Shown here piece after piece: positions 8,420 to 18,431 of a stretch of DNA of 64,000 bases. The stretch's first letter is position 1. Every line of letters begins with the position of its first letter. This stretch comes from Leptospira sp. (lineage in GTDB: Bacteria; Spirochaetota; Leptospiria; Leptospirales; Leptospiraceae): contig PEQN01000011.1 in the NCBI GenBank assembly GCA_002786225.1, forward strand, positions 16,191-80,190, given 5' to 3'. Under the pieces are notes generated by a model. That model saw only the letters and a list, made by a program, of their open reading frames with translations. It had not been told where the DNA came from and made no database searches. Both the position numbers and the translations under genes were made by a program.

Positions 8420-10731
8420 TCTATTTCCTGGTTTTTGTAGTTGCGGTTTGCTTTTCTGGTTTTTCTTGCAAAACAAAGAAAAGACAAATTCACACAATAA
8501 CTAAGGATCTGACTCGCCTCCTCTATGAGCCATCTACTCTAAAAATTGGCAACTTTCAAAACAAGCTTGCAAACCAAGGAAGTAGCAGTGACCCTTTACC
8601 CTACCACTGGAAGAAAAATCCTGGTAGATATTCAAAGCTTTCATCTGTTGAGAAATGGTGGAATACCCAAATTACCTTCAATACTGATACAAATTTATTC
8701 ATCAACGACTCTAAAGATAGCATCCTACTTCCAGCTTCCGATCAAGACCAAAGTTCGGTTCAGTTCTCCCTTCCTTCCCAAAAATACAATTTATATCTCT
8801 CGATAGGGTTCCTCCCTATTCTACAAAACGACAAGCCCCAAGGAAAGTTTCGAATACTGACAGGCGCTAAAGTAGTCTTCGAAATGGATGCAGGGGAAAT
8901 TGCCCAAGAAGTATGGAAACAAATTCGCTTAGATCTAGAAGTAAGAAATGAATTAAAATTTGAGTGGACCTCTAAGAATTCTATAGTTGCACTCGGAAAT
9001 CCTATTTTAAGTGAAAAAAAAGAATCCAATTCACCCAATATCGTACTTATTGTAATTGATTCTGCTCGAAAAGATTTCTTCCCTTCCTATGGATTTCCAT
9101 ATGCTATTACACCTAATATTAGTAAGTTAGCAGAAGAATCTGTAATTTTTGAAAATCCCTTTTCTAATGGAAATTGGACTAAACCTTCTATGATTTCATT
9201 TTTTCACTCTGAATACAGTTCAAATTTAGGGATACACAATCTTTGGTTTGCGACCCTTCCCAATCATAAGAAAGTATTTTATAAAAAAAATTCTCCAAGT
9301 CTAACAGAAGTTTTAAGACAGAATTCATTTTATACAGAAACAATAATGAATAATGTCTTTTTGTTAGATTATACTACAGTTGGAGTTGATATAGGATTTC
9401 ATTCTAGCTACCAAGTTGGAAAGGACATAGACGACTCAGAAGAACTCACTAAGCAAGCTGTAGAATTTTTGGATACACATAGAGAAGATCTGTTTTTCTT
9501 ACATTGGAATCTCAACACTCCTCATGGAGGATATGCACCTCCACCTGAGATGATGGAAGCTGTTCGCAAAATCATTCCAGACAAGGAATTCAATTCTTAT
9601 CCAGCACCTATACGCCGTTATATAGGAGAGCTGTACTACACCGATGCCTTAATTGGTAAATTCATCCATAAGCTAAAACAATTAAATCTTTATGATGATA
9701 CCGTGATACTTATAACTGGTGATCATGGCGAATTATTTGACGAAAGGCATGATTACCATTATAGGTTCATTTTGCAAGGAATCTATGGACATGGTGAAAC
9801 TCATTATGATGAAGAAATAAATGTTCCCTATATTATTAAGACCTCTAAAAATTTACATCCCACAGCTAGCAAATCTCTAGTGAAAGGACAACAATCCCTT
9901 CTCTCTCTACTCCCTACTCTTCTCGGTCTTGCGAATCTACCTAAGGAAACTCCCATTCGGAAAGGTGTAGATTATTCAACCTGCCTATTTTCAGAAGAAG
10001 AATGCCCCCAAGAAAAAATTATATTCACGGAAGGTAGAATGTCCGAATCGATTCGAACATTGGATTACAAATATATCCGCAGATACCAAGGATATACAAG
10101 TGTTAGTAAAACCTTAAATGGTGCAAGACATTCAATGCCAGAAGAATTGTATGACCTAAAATCAGATCCTAAGGAATATAAGAATCTCGCTGTTTTGAAT
10201 GAAGGAAAGAACTTATTACTGAATGCAAGAAAGGATTTGGAAAATGGAAACTTTTTAACAAAAAATCAATTTATCATTTTCCTACCAGATTGTGGCTCGG
10301 CGTCGAATTTATACAAGATCTCTCTTTCTATACCAGCAGGAATCTATAAGCTAGAACTTCCAGCAGGCTTTCTTGCAAGTAAAGACCAATTGCGATCAAC
10401 AAATATTTCAGGCTACAGAACTGATCAAAGCACCCTTATCAAAATTCAAACTGTTAATCCAGAGCCAACTATTATAGCCAATTTTAACTGCAATGGCAAG
10501 ACTCTGAATTATAGAGTTGGGAAATGGGGGATAGAATCGAATTCGAGCGTATTAAGTAAGGAAAATGCAATTATCCTTTCCGCTAGAGAACCCAATGGAT
10601 TTCGTAAATCTAATTTACCTTGGATTTATAATGACGCAAGATTATCAGGGGAATATGAGTCGGAAACGGAAGCAATCATGGGACAAGAAGTTCGCAAGAT
10701 CTTGGAATCCTGGGGCTATATCCACGAATAA
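8353..10731 (+). CDS. Sulfatase-fold lipoprotein with threonine at the nucleophile position
   Basis: Alkaline phosphatase superfamily (PF00884) protein of up to 792 aa. A hydrophobic segment (about 21-37) ends in a lipobox-like SGFSC (C39), so it is probably a lipoprotein. The fold begins near residue 230 with VLIVIDSARKD and includes ITGDHGE (metal ligands), LHWNLNTPHGG and YGHGETHYDE. The CxPxR sulfatase motif reads TKPSM, with T276 in place of the formylglycine precursor, so a classical sulfatase is unlikely; a phosphodiester hydrolase or phospho-group transferase is more plausible. A C-terminal beta-rich part (about 640-792) is unassigned. The start is uncertain: 8353 or 8362 both overlap the small upstream gene. 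Confidence 0.75.
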   Translation: MERMDRQENGNHFKNTKDRITLIYFLVFVVAVCFSGFSCKTKKRQIHTITKDLTRLLYEPSTLKIGNFQNKLANQGSSSDPLPYHWKKNPGRYSKLSSVEKWWNTQITFNTDTNLFINDSKDSILLPASDQDQSSVQFSLPSQKYNLYLSIGFLPILQNDKPQGKFRILTGAKVVFEMDAGEIAQEVWKQIRLDLEVRNELKFEWTSKNSIVALGNPILSEKKESNSPNIVLIVIDSARKDFFPSYGFPYAITPNISKLAEESVIFENPFSNGNWTKPSMISFFHSEYSSNLGIHNLWFATLPNHKKVFYKKNSPSLTEVLRQNSFYTETIMNNVFLLDYTTVGVDIGFHSSYQVGKDIDDSEELTKQAVEFLDTHREDLFFLHWNLNTPHGGYAPPPEMMEAVRKIIPDKEFNSYPAPIRRYIGELYYTDALIGKFIHKLKQLNLYDDTVILITGDHGELFDERHDYHYRFILQGIYGHGETHYDEEINVPYIIKTSKNLHPTASKSLVKGQQSLLSLLPTLLGLANLPKETPIRKGVDYSTCLFSEEECPQEKIIFTEGRMSESIRTLDYKYIRRYQGYTSVSKTLNGARHSMPEELYDLKSDPKEYKNLAVLNEGKNLLLNARKDLENGNFLTKNQFIIFLPDCGSASNLYKISLSIPAGIYKLELPAGFLASKDQLRSTNISGYRTDQSTLIKIQTVNPEPTIIANFNCNGKTLNYRVGKWGIESNSSVLSKENAIILSAREPNGFRKSNLPWIYNDARLSGEYESETEAIMGQEVRKILESWGYIHE

Positions 10732-10939
10732 AGAATACGTCAACTTGATAGTTTTTTTGCGATCAGATTCATATTAGAATTAAAAAACAAATCCCAATTA
10801 GATTTGATACAGATTTAAAGTATTTTATTTTATCTTAGTTTCGCTCACCAAAATTCGAGCTCTCTTTCCATTCTATGAAAGATTCAATGGTTGACGAGGA
10901 AGGCTTTCTGAGTAAATTGAAGTTAAATCGGAGGAAATC

Positions 10940-12187
10940 TTGAAAACCTTTTTTATTCCACCTAAGTTTGAGGCTCCATTGGCATGGACCTTTGATGCAA
11001 CTATGCCTCTTCTCACTAAACTTCTCTTCAATCTAGACCAAGTTATTATCTCACACCAAGACAAGCGTAAGCTAAGGGAGCTTTCCAATAGAAGGGTTCT
11101 TTATTTTTCCAACCATCCAACTACCATAGAACCGCCTGTTGCTTATTCGATTGCAAATGCTATGGGATCAAGGTTTCATTTTATGGCTTCCAGAAATGTT
11201 TTTGATTGGGGAGCTGGAGTTGTGGGCGAAGTTATACGTCGAATAGGGGCATTTTCTGTGTTAGCTGGTGGTGCTGATAGAGATGCAGTCAAGATGTCTA
11301 GGCAGATTTTGACCAAACCAGATGGGAAGCTTGCAATCTATCCAGAAGGTATGTGCTCTGGAGAAAATGATAACCTTCTACCATTTCTTCCAGGCACCGC
11401 ACAGATTGGATTTTGGGGCTTAGAAGATGCACTGAAACTAGATCCAGATGCACAAATCACGGTCGTTCCTGCTTTTGTGAAATATGTAGCTACTGGCTCT
11501 AAAGCAAGTATGATAGAATCTATCAAGCTTTCTATACATAGAATAGAACTTGCTTTGCATCTTGATCCAGGGAATCGAAATCTACTTAGAAGATTCTTGA
11601 TGGTGGGAAGATTTCTTTTGGAAAGAACGGAGTCAGAATACGGTATAGTTCCAGATCCAGACCATGACTATGAATTTCGAGTGGGAAAAATTCGCCACGA
11701 AGCTTTGAACAGGGCTGCTGAAATACTACGCTTGAAATTTACAGAAGGTGAGAATGCCATAGATAAAATTCGTGAGCTATTTACTGCTATCGATAGCATA
11801 CAGGCTGGTTTTCCCAAAAAAGGTTTAGAGCATGTAACAGGTGAAGTATGTGAAGAAGCAAGACGCGAAGTGGAAAAAGCTTATACTTTTTTAGTAACTA
11901 AACCACAACATCTTGTCACTTATCCAACTGCTGAAAGATTTTATGAATGGTTGTATAGATACGAAACTGTAGTCTTTGGAAGAACTAACTATAGAGCAAG
12001 AGAGGCCCAGGTATATTTTGCACCATTCTTCCAATTGAATGATTATATGGAAGAATATAAAAAAGACAAAAGAAAAGCCGTTCAAACTGTAACAGATAGA
12101 CTTCGCAAAGATTTAGAAACACTAATGAAAACAGCTAGTTTGTCTACAAGTCCTATCGTAACTCCTGAAGACTTAGGGGAAATCTAA
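10940..12187 (+). CDS. PlsC-type glycerophospholipid acyltransferase
   Basis: Lysophosphatidic acid acyltransferase family, acyl-transfer at the membrane surface. The usual HX4D motif appears as NHPTTIE, that is HX4E (H59, E64), and the phosphate-binding motif as YPEG. The C-terminal 200 residues are helical and charged and extend the usual domain (family core about 250 aa, here 415). The start is TTG at 10940, decided by a strong GGAGG five bases upstream. No transmembrane helix is obvious at the N terminus. The specific acyl donor and acceptor are unknown. The Asp-to-Glu change occurs in some family members but deserves note. Confidence 0.7.
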   Translation: MKTFFIPPKFEAPLAWTFDATMPLLTKLLFNLDQVIISHQDKRKLRELSNRRVLYFSNHPTTIEPPVAYSIANAMGSRFHFMASRNVFDWGAGVVGEVIRRIGAFSVLAGGADRDAVKMSRQILTKPDGKLAIYPEGMCSGENDNLLPFLPGTAQIGFWGLEDALKLDPDAQITVVPAFVKYVATGSKASMIESIKLSIHRIELALHLDPGNRNLLRRFLMVGRFLLERTESEYGIVPDPDHDYEFRVGKIRHEALNRAAEILRLKFTEGENAIDKIRELFTAIDSIQAGFPKKGLEHVTGEVCEEARREVEKAYTFLVTKPQHLVTYPTAERFYEWLYRYETVVFGRTNYRAREAQVYFAPFFQLNDYMEEYKKDKRKAVQTVTDRLRKDLETLMKTASLSTSPIVTPEDLGEI

Positions 12188-12238
12188 TAGTTTTAACAAA
12201 ACGATTTAAATATTATTACTTTCAAATAGGATAATTCT

Positions 12239-13765
12239 ATGTTAGTTTCATTTCCTCAATCTAGAATACGGTTCTGCAATGATAAACCAATTCTAAATAA
12301 TAGAAAGTATGTCTTGTATTGGATGCAAGCAAATCGAAGACTTGCTTCCAATCATAGCTTAGATTACGCAGTTCAACTAGCAAAAGAACTTGGTAAGGAG
12401 TTAGTAATCTACGAAGGACTTCGCAAGGATTATCCTTGGAATTCCAAACGCTTGCACCAATTTATTCTAGAAGGAATGATAGATAATGCAAAGGAAGCAG
12501 AGAGAATTTCTGCAAATTACTGGTCTTATGTTGAGACACCTAAGAATCCGGCTCAAGGTTTATTGAAGAAGATTGCAGAAAATGCAGTCTCTATTATCAC
12601 CGATGATTTTCCCTGTTTTATAATTCCAGAGCAAATTGAAAATCTTTCTAAAAAAGTTGACTGCCAAGTAATTGCGATTGATGGGAATGGAATTATACCT
12701 CTCAGTGAATATGGAAATTTTGCATCCGCTGCGAGAATTCTAAGACCAAGAATCCATAAATTATTTTCCAATCATTATCTTCTAAAAGCTAAACAGAGTT
12801 ATAAGAAGGCGGAACTTGCCAACTTAAACCAAGGAAGCTTTGCTCCTTTTCTCAAATTTGGAGCAACATCAAATGACATTTCTCAAGTTCTAAAAGAAAT
12901 TTCCTTTTCAAATAATGTTGAACCAGTTCTTGGCACTAAGGGTGGCAGAAACCAAGCTTTAAAATTTTTGAAAGAATTCATACATAATAAAATTACAAAC
13001 TACGAAACACTTCGTTCCAAACCAGACCACCCCAGTCAAGTAGCAGTCTCCCATCTATCTGCTTATCTCCATTTTGGACATATTTCAGCCGAGGAAATCA
13101 TAACTGCTGTCTTAGATTGGTCCGAAGAAATCTACACTAAAGGTAAATCAACTAACTGGACACCAGAAAGAATAAATATTGATTTTAAAGGAAAGAGGGA
13201 GAAATTTTACTCTCCAGTATCTTCAGCTAACTCCTATTTGGATGAATTAATCACTTGGAGAGATACAGGATACCAAATGTTCTGGCATAAAAGAGAATTT
13301 AGAAAGAATATAGAAATTTTACCAGACTGGATTAAAGCAAATTTTGCACGCCACAAAGAAGATAAACGAGATTACAAATACAACAAAGATGAATGGTTGA
13401 ATTCTAAAACCCATGATCCAATATGGAATGCTGCCCAAACAGAACTTGTTCATACAGGTAGAATGCATAATTATATGCGAATGCTCTGGGGGAAAAAAAT
13501 TATTGAATGGAGCCCTAGCCTAGAAGAGGCATTTGACCTTTTGGAAGAATTTAACAATCTTTATGCTTACGATGGACGTAATCCTAATTCTTATACTGGA
13601 ATACTTTGGTGCTTTGGTTTGTTCGATAGACCCTGGTTTCCCGAAAGAAATGTTTTAGGCAATGTTCGCTATATGTCTTCTGATTCAACTCGTAAAAAAT
13701 TCAAACTAGCTGGTTATTTGGATTATGTAGATTCATTGACGAATTCCCAAGGAAGCCTTTTTTGA
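12239..13765 (+). CDS. phr: Deoxyribodipyrimidine photolyase, class II-like
   Basis: This flavoenzyme uses blue or near-UV light to split cyclobutane pyrimidine dimers. The N-terminal half has the class II opening YVLYWMQANRRLASNHSLDYA (shown here in part). The C-terminal FAD-binding half has SAYLHFGHIS, KTHDPIWNAAQTELV, TGRMHNYMRMLWGKK, YDGRNPNSY and the tail GNVRYMSSDSTRKKF, all hallmarks of the class. At 508 aa it is full length. The stop overlaps the TTG start of clpS, so the genes are translationally coupled. Presence of a photolyase suits an organism exposed to light rather than an obligate parasite. Confidence 0.88.
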   Translation: MLVSFPQSRIRFCNDKPILNNRKYVLYWMQANRRLASNHSLDYAVQLAKELGKELVIYEGLRKDYPWNSKRLHQFILEGMIDNAKEAERISANYWSYVETPKNPAQGLLKKIAENAVSIITDDFPCFIIPEQIENLSKKVDCQVIAIDGNGIIPLSEYGNFASAARILRPRIHKLFSNHYLLKAKQSYKKAELANLNQGSFAPFLKFGATSNDISQVLKEISFSNNVEPVLGTKGGRNQALKFLKEFIHNKITNYETLRSKPDHPSQVAVSHLSAYLHFGHISAEEIITAVLDWSEEIYTKGKSTNWTPERINIDFKGKREKFYSPVSSANSYLDELITWRDTGYQMFWHKREFRKNIEILPDWIKANFARHKEDKRDYKYNKDEWLNSKTHDPIWNAAQTELVHTGRMHNYMRMLWGKKIIEWSPSLEEAFDLLEEFNNLYAYDGRNPNSYTGILWCFGLFDRPWFPERNVLGNVRYMSSDSTRKKFKLAGYLDYVDSLTNSQGSLF

Positions 13766-14031
13766 ATCCAGAAATCATAGAGAAGACTGAGCAGATTTCT
13801 GACACAGTTTACAAGAGGTCAGTCATTTTGTTTAACGATGATGTGAATAATTTCGATCATGTAGAAGATTGTATTATGAAGATTTGTTTTAAGTCTAGAA
13901 AGGAAGCAGAAAAGATTGCCCAAGAGGCTCATACAAAAGGGCGTGCGGTTTGTTATGTCGCAAGTCTTGAAGAATGCGAAACTGTTGCTGAAAAGCTCAC
14001 TGAGCAGGGACTTACCGTAGCAATTCAATGA
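13762..14031 (+). CDS. clpS: ATP-dependent Clp protease adaptor
   Basis: ClpS binds N-degron substrates and delivers them to ClpAP. The 89-aa product has the ClpS core: VILFNDDVNNFDHV near residues 21-34 (N-degron pocket and ClpA contact), followed by a helix (AEKIAQEAHTKG), then RAVCYVASLEECE. The start is TTG at 13762, overlapping the photolyase stop. The N-terminal tail before the core is about 20 residues, as needed for ClpA binding. It makes functional sense with bpt at 48580, which adds leucine to N-terminal Asp/Glu and creates ClpS substrates. Confidence 0.9.
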   Translation: MNPEIIEKTEQISDTVYKRSVILFNDDVNNFDHVEDCIMKICFKSRKEAEKIAQEAHTKGRAVCYVASLEECETVAEKLTEQGLTVAIQ

Positions 14032-14103
14032 CAAACTTAAATTAAATTTTCGCTAGATTTAAAAATACTTGCCATCCATAGGTTCCAAGAACAGATTTGC
14101 ACC

Positions 14104-15888
14104 ATGTTGGTTACTCAGAAAGATCTCGACTCTCACCATTCTAAATTTAAAAATGAAATGGGTGGCACCAAGGATACTAGTTTTGCCCTCTTACATCTCA
14201 GCCGTGAGCTAAAGAAAGATATTGCAAGTCTCAAGCACCAAATTTATTTTACTAACGATAATTTGGGTATCAATGCCTACTTCCTAGACCACCAAAGGAA
14301 AAATCTATATTTTTATAAATATACCTGGTCCAATTCGGCTGCTGTTTTCAAGGACTCTATTCGTAAGCTAGCCCATGAAGGAATGGACAAATTGCTTGGA
14401 AATGTTGCTCCTGAATCCGCAGAAAAAAAATTCATCAACCAACTAAGATCTGAATGTTTAGAAAATCAAAGTATAGTCCAAAGAGTTTTTATTTATTTTG
14501 TCTTCAATGGAGATCCAGATGCGGCTGAACGATCCGAAGCTCTTGGAAGTCTTAGGGAAGATTTAGAAAATAAGAAGCATGTTTTAGATACTTTTTTTCA
14601 GAGAAATATTTCTTTGACTATTGATTTTCTTTCGAATCAATCAAGGCGAAGAGCAGGTCTATCGCATACAAGCACTACGCATACTTATAAATGCAAATTA
14701 ACAAATGCTCCAATTCGAAAAAAAACAGCAACTAGCGAGGAAATGAATCTTTGTATATTAAGATTAAATGATTTGTATAAAATGTACAAAGAAATGGGGC
14801 ATAGACTGTTTGAACGAAACATTCGCTCTGCCCTATCTTTGGATAATAATCCAAACCGTGCAATTCGCAATGCCTTGAAAAATATTGTTATACAAAAGAA
14901 AACTCCTGCTGATGAATTTGTATTCAATCATAATGGTGTTACAATTTTTGCTGAAAATGTTGTCTGGGAAGAAAATTCTGTCATTATAACTGAGCCAAGA
15001 GTATTGAATGGAGCTCAAACAATTTCTTCTTTCGCAGGATTTATGGATGAACATGAGGGCAATCCTAACTTAGAGGCTAATCGTAAGGCATTAGAGTCTA
15101 TAGAAGTATTAGCAAAAGTAATAACATCCCAATCCCAAGAAACATTGAAAGACTTTATTGTACGTGTTACTATCAATACCAATCGCCAAAATCCTGTTGA
15201 GCCTTGGAACTTAAGAGCCTCTGATCTCATACAGCTTGAATTCTCTGATAAGTTCCGTGAAGAATTAAATGTTTTTTATGAACGCCAAGAGAATGCTTTC
15301 GAATCCTTGAGTTATGAAGATTTAGAGGAAATGGGAATCGATGAGCAGAATAAATTTCTATCCATTAAGAAATTAGCCCAGACCTTACTTGCTGTTCAAG
15401 GTGATGTAGATAAGCTTTCTCGACTCAAGGAAGTATTTGAAAATGAATCGCTATATAATGCAATGTTTAAGAGAAAATACTTAGATGTAAATGCTAAGAA
15501 GATTCTTTTAATTTATAAAACCCAAGCAAGACTTGGCAAAGTAATAGAAACAATTATTGAATCTGCACCTAATAAGTTTTACTACCTAAAAAGAGGTAAG
15601 ACTTTAATCTGGGCTCTACTAATACAATCCGTACTCAATGATCGTAAGCTAGATCAATGGATAGAAGATTATGGAGCAAGGCTTTCGATTGAAACTAATT
15701 TTGGAGAAATCTGCAAGGAGCTAGCCCTTAAAAAAGTTAAGCCTTTAATGAATGATTTGATTTCTGATACAAAAATATCCAAGGCAATCGAAGAAGAAAA
15801 GTTTACATTCTTAAAAGCTAAATCCTCCTTTGATACTTGCATGAAGATAGCAAGAGACAAGTTCGACTGGGAAAAGAAAGATTTATAA
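14104..15888 (+). CDS. AIPR-family (abortive infection phage resistance) protein
   Basis: The central region matches the AIPR family (PF10592): NIRSAL with a basic helix near 240-250, VFNHNGVTIFAENV near 280, EPRVLNGAQTIS near 300, then VTINTNRQNPVEPWNLRASD near 360-380. This conserved NG-T-I / VNGxQT / TNxQNP set defines the family. Members were found in phage abortive-infection loci and beside restriction systems; their biochemical activity is not settled. The gene stands alone between clpS and a protease operon, with no methylase, nuclease or helicase alongside. No strong ribosome-binding site is seen before the ATG. Confidence 0.8.
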   Translation: MLVTQKDLDSHHSKFKNEMGGTKDTSFALLHLSRELKKDIASLKHQIYFTNDNLGINAYFLDHQRKNLYFYKYTWSNSAAVFKDSIRKLAHEGMDKLLGNVAPESAEKKFINQLRSECLENQSIVQRVFIYFVFNGDPDAAERSEALGSLREDLENKKHVLDTFFQRNISLTIDFLSNQSRRRAGLSHTSTTHTYKCKLTNAPIRKKTATSEEMNLCILRLNDLYKMYKEMGHRLFERNIRSALSLDNNPNRAIRNALKNIVIQKKTPADEFVFNHNGVTIFAENVVWEENSVIITEPRVLNGAQTISSFAGFMDEHEGNPNLEANRKALESIEVLAKVITSQSQETLKDFIVRVTINTNRQNPVEPWNLRASDLIQLEFSDKFREELNVFYERQENAFESLSYEDLEEMGIDEQNKFLSIKKLAQTLLAVQGDVDKLSRLKEVFENESLYNAMFKRKYLDVNAKKILLIYKTQARLGKVIETIIESAPNKFYYLKRGKTLIWALLIQSVLNDRKLDQWIEDYGARLSIETNFGEICKELALKKVKPLMNDLISDTKISKAIEEEKFTFLKAKSSFDTCMKIARDKFDWEKKDL

Positions 15889-15941
15889 GCTTAGTCTAAT
15901 TTTTCTTAGTCGATACCTTCTAAATGATTTTCTTTTCATAT

Positions 15942-18431
15942 TTATTCTTTAGTGAAACTAAATTCAATTCCTTCTTCAAGTTCAGGAATTGAATCAAAGC
16001 GAACATTAGCATTTCCTTCCAAATTTGATAAATCCAATTGAAAACCATTCGTACGAAAACCAGTGCTACCTTGAATCCAAATACCTGTAAATTGCTTAGC
16101 TATCTTATCATTAATTTTTAAAACTGCATAGAACCCTTGGTTTTTTGATGCAATCTCTAAGCTAAGATTTTTGGGACCTGATTTTGGATTCCAATAAGAT
16201 CCAGTCCAAATGCCTAGCAGCTTTGAGGGAATTTCATCCAAACTTATAGAACGTTTCTTTATTTGTACCTTGGATATATTCCAATAAGCAGTTGTTAGAT
16301 TAGAATTTTTAGATTCTGAACCAAATTCCGACTTGGATCGTATTGTATAAAAATATAGATCTCCCGAATTTCCAGGAAATTTCTCAGAATAAGATGTTTG
16401 CGATCCTTTAACTGAATTTACAAATGTAAATTTACTATCTTTCATGTTTGGGTTTTTTGGTTTTCTATAAACATAATATTCAAAGACATCTTTTACTGGA
16501 TCCCATTTAAGATTTACACTTTGCACGCTTGGATCAAATTTTAATATTACATTTTGAGGTGGATCTAGGCTAAGTCCAGCCGATCTCTTTTGTTGGTCTG
16601 TTTGAATTCTTCCTAAAGTAAATTCACTTTGAGAAGAATATCCAATCTCATTGTAAGCATAAGCTGTGTAGTAAAAGTATTTGCCATTTAAAACCTTGGG
16701 ATCTTTATCTTCATAGTATGGATTTGTGGTAGCAACTTCTCCATCTATTTCATAATTTTCATTGAAACGGAAAAGATAATAACCAGTAGAACCAGGAGAT
16801 TCATTCCATGATATCATGATCTTATCTGAATGGTTGCCATCTGTTGCTTGGATAGAAGTTATAGTTTCAGGAATTTTTTTAGGAGATTCAATATTAACTG
16901 CATAGCTATCACTCCAATCACCAGCTTTTTTATTATTCTTTGATGCACAGATTCTATAAACATGTGTACCCTTAGCAGAAAAAGATTTATCTATAAATTC
17001 TGTCGTCTTTGTTTTTGCTATATCCTTCCATATACTTCCATTTGTATTTTTGGAAATAATATATCCACTAGCATCACTCACTTCAGACCAAGTAATTCGT
17101 AAGTGATTTTTAGTCTTTTCTTTTATACTGCTGAATTTGACTCCTATAACTTTCTCTAGTCTGCCAGTAGATTGATTTCCTTCATTGGTAAATCCTTCCG
17201 CTTGCTTGGACCAAGAAGAAACTTCAGACTCAGAGATGGAGCTTACTCTATATAAAAAAGTGGAACTAGGTACTAGATTAGCATCTGTAAACGATGTTGA
17301 ATTGCTATATCCTAAATCTATAAAATCAGAATTAGAAGTAGAATCTTTTCTTTGGATACTGTAGGTAACAGCTCCTGCACTTTCAATCCAAGTGAGAGTA
17401 ATTTTATCTGAAAATTCTCCACGTGAGGCATGGACTTCATTTGGTGGCAATAAACTAAGGTTAACAGAAGGAGTAAGAGAAATAGAGGTATTCGTTTGTG
17501 ATGCTTGATCTATCATAGCATAAGTTTCTTGGCCTACTCTTGCAAGCATAGAATATGAAATCCAACCAAAACCTTTGTCACCCCAATTTGTGCCCCAAGA
17601 ATTTTGTAGTTTGAAAGCACCTTTCTTGCCAGACTTAGATTTTTTATTATCATCATAGCCTACAATAACCATACCATGACCACCGTAAGCTTGACCACCA
17701 CTTGCATCATATATTTCATTTCCTTTCAATTTATAGAATGCATCATCAATAATTATTCCGACTAAGACTACGTTACCTGCTGAAATCACTTGTTTGATAT
17801 CGTCTGGTTTTTTATGATTCAATCTAGTATAAGATTTAATTCTATGCTCCAAGGCTTCTTGTTGTGCCTCTTTGCTAGGTTGCTCTAGATAGTCACTATC
17901 CTTATAAGGCATGCTTTTCCAAGTAGCTACCCCATTTTCTTGTAAAAAGTCGAGAGTCTTGTAATAATAAAGTCCAGCGTCTTTACCACCATTTTGTTGG
18001 TTGTAAATAAAAGCTGGTGAAAAAATATTTTGACCTGATCCTCCTGCAAATGGTGGATCGTAACTAGGAACTTTACCATTCTTTTTAGCAAGATAGGATT
18101 TCATAGCATACCCAGTTGCCCAAGCAACACAACTATTCTGGCGTCCCTGGCTTCCCACTGGTGGCATATTAGGTGATAAGTCAAAAGAGGAAGGAAGAGT
18201 TCCAAGATTATTAAAATTTCTTGATAGAGGAATGTTCTCTTGAACCTCTACGGGAGATGGTAAATAACCACAGCGAAATCCTCCTGGTTTACAATCAGCA
18301 GATCTTACTGAATTTGGGTCGAAGTCTTCAGCAGAAAGATTTGAAAGATCAGAATTGAATAAAATTGATAATGTTGAGACGAAAAATATTAAACGACTTA
18401 GAGAAAAATTGAAATTGTATGTTTTGTTCAT
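15942..18431 (-). CDS. Secreted papain-like (C1A) cysteine protease with fibronectin III-like repeats
   Basis: A signal peptide (about residues 10-34) is followed by a C1A domain with oxyanion Gln95, nucleophile Cys101 (QNSCVAWA), His252 (YGGHGMVIVGY) and Asn277 (QNSWGTNWG), so the catalytic set is complete. Downstream are about four fibronectin type III-like beta repeats (about 330-410, 435-520, 530-610 and 635-725) and a C-terminal beta domain (about 740-829). It is exported and probably surface-associated, with the repeats serving as spacers or adhesion modules. It overlaps the preceding gene by 4 nt and is the last gene of a four-gene operon. The substrate is unknown; there is no clear inhibitory prodomain. 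Confidence 0.82.
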   Translation of the reverse strand: MNKTYNFNFSLSRLIFFVSTLSILFNSDLSNLSAEDFDPNSVRSADCKPGGFRCGYLPSPVEVQENIPLSRNFNNLGTLPSSFDLSPNMPPVGSQGRQNSCVAWATGYAMKSYLAKKNGKVPSYDPPFAGGSGQNIFSPAFIYNQQNGGKDAGLYYYKTLDFLQENGVATWKSMPYKDSDYLEQPSKEAQQEALEHRIKSYTRLNHKKPDDIKQVISAGNVVLVGIIIDDAFYKLKGNEIYDASGGQAYGGHGMVIVGYDDNKKSKSGKKGAFKLQNSWGTNWGDKGFGWISYSMLARVGQETYAMIDQASQTNTSISLTPSVNLSLLPPNEVHASRGEFSDKITLTWIESAGAVTYSIQRKDSTSNSDFIDLGYSNSTSFTDANLVPSSTFLYRVSSISESEVSSWSKQAEGFTNEGNQSTGRLEKVIGVKFSSIKEKTKNHLRITWSEVSDASGYIISKNTNGSIWKDIAKTKTTEFIDKSFSAKGTHVYRICASKNNKKAGDWSDSYAVNIESPKKIPETITSIQATDGNHSDKIMISWNESPGSTGYYLFRFNENYEIDGEVATTNPYYEDKDPKVLNGKYFYYTAYAYNEIGYSSQSEFTLGRIQTDQQKRSAGLSLDPPQNVILKFDPSVQSVNLKWDPVKDVFEYYVYRKPKNPNMKDSKFTFVNSVKGSQTSYSEKFPGNSGDLYFYTIRSKSEFGSESKNSNLTTAYWNISKVQIKKRSISLDEIPSKLLGIWTGSYWNPKSGPKNLSLEIASKNQGFYAVLKINDKIAKQFTGIWIQGSTGFRTNGFQLDLSNLEGNANVRFDSIPELEEGIEFSFTKE

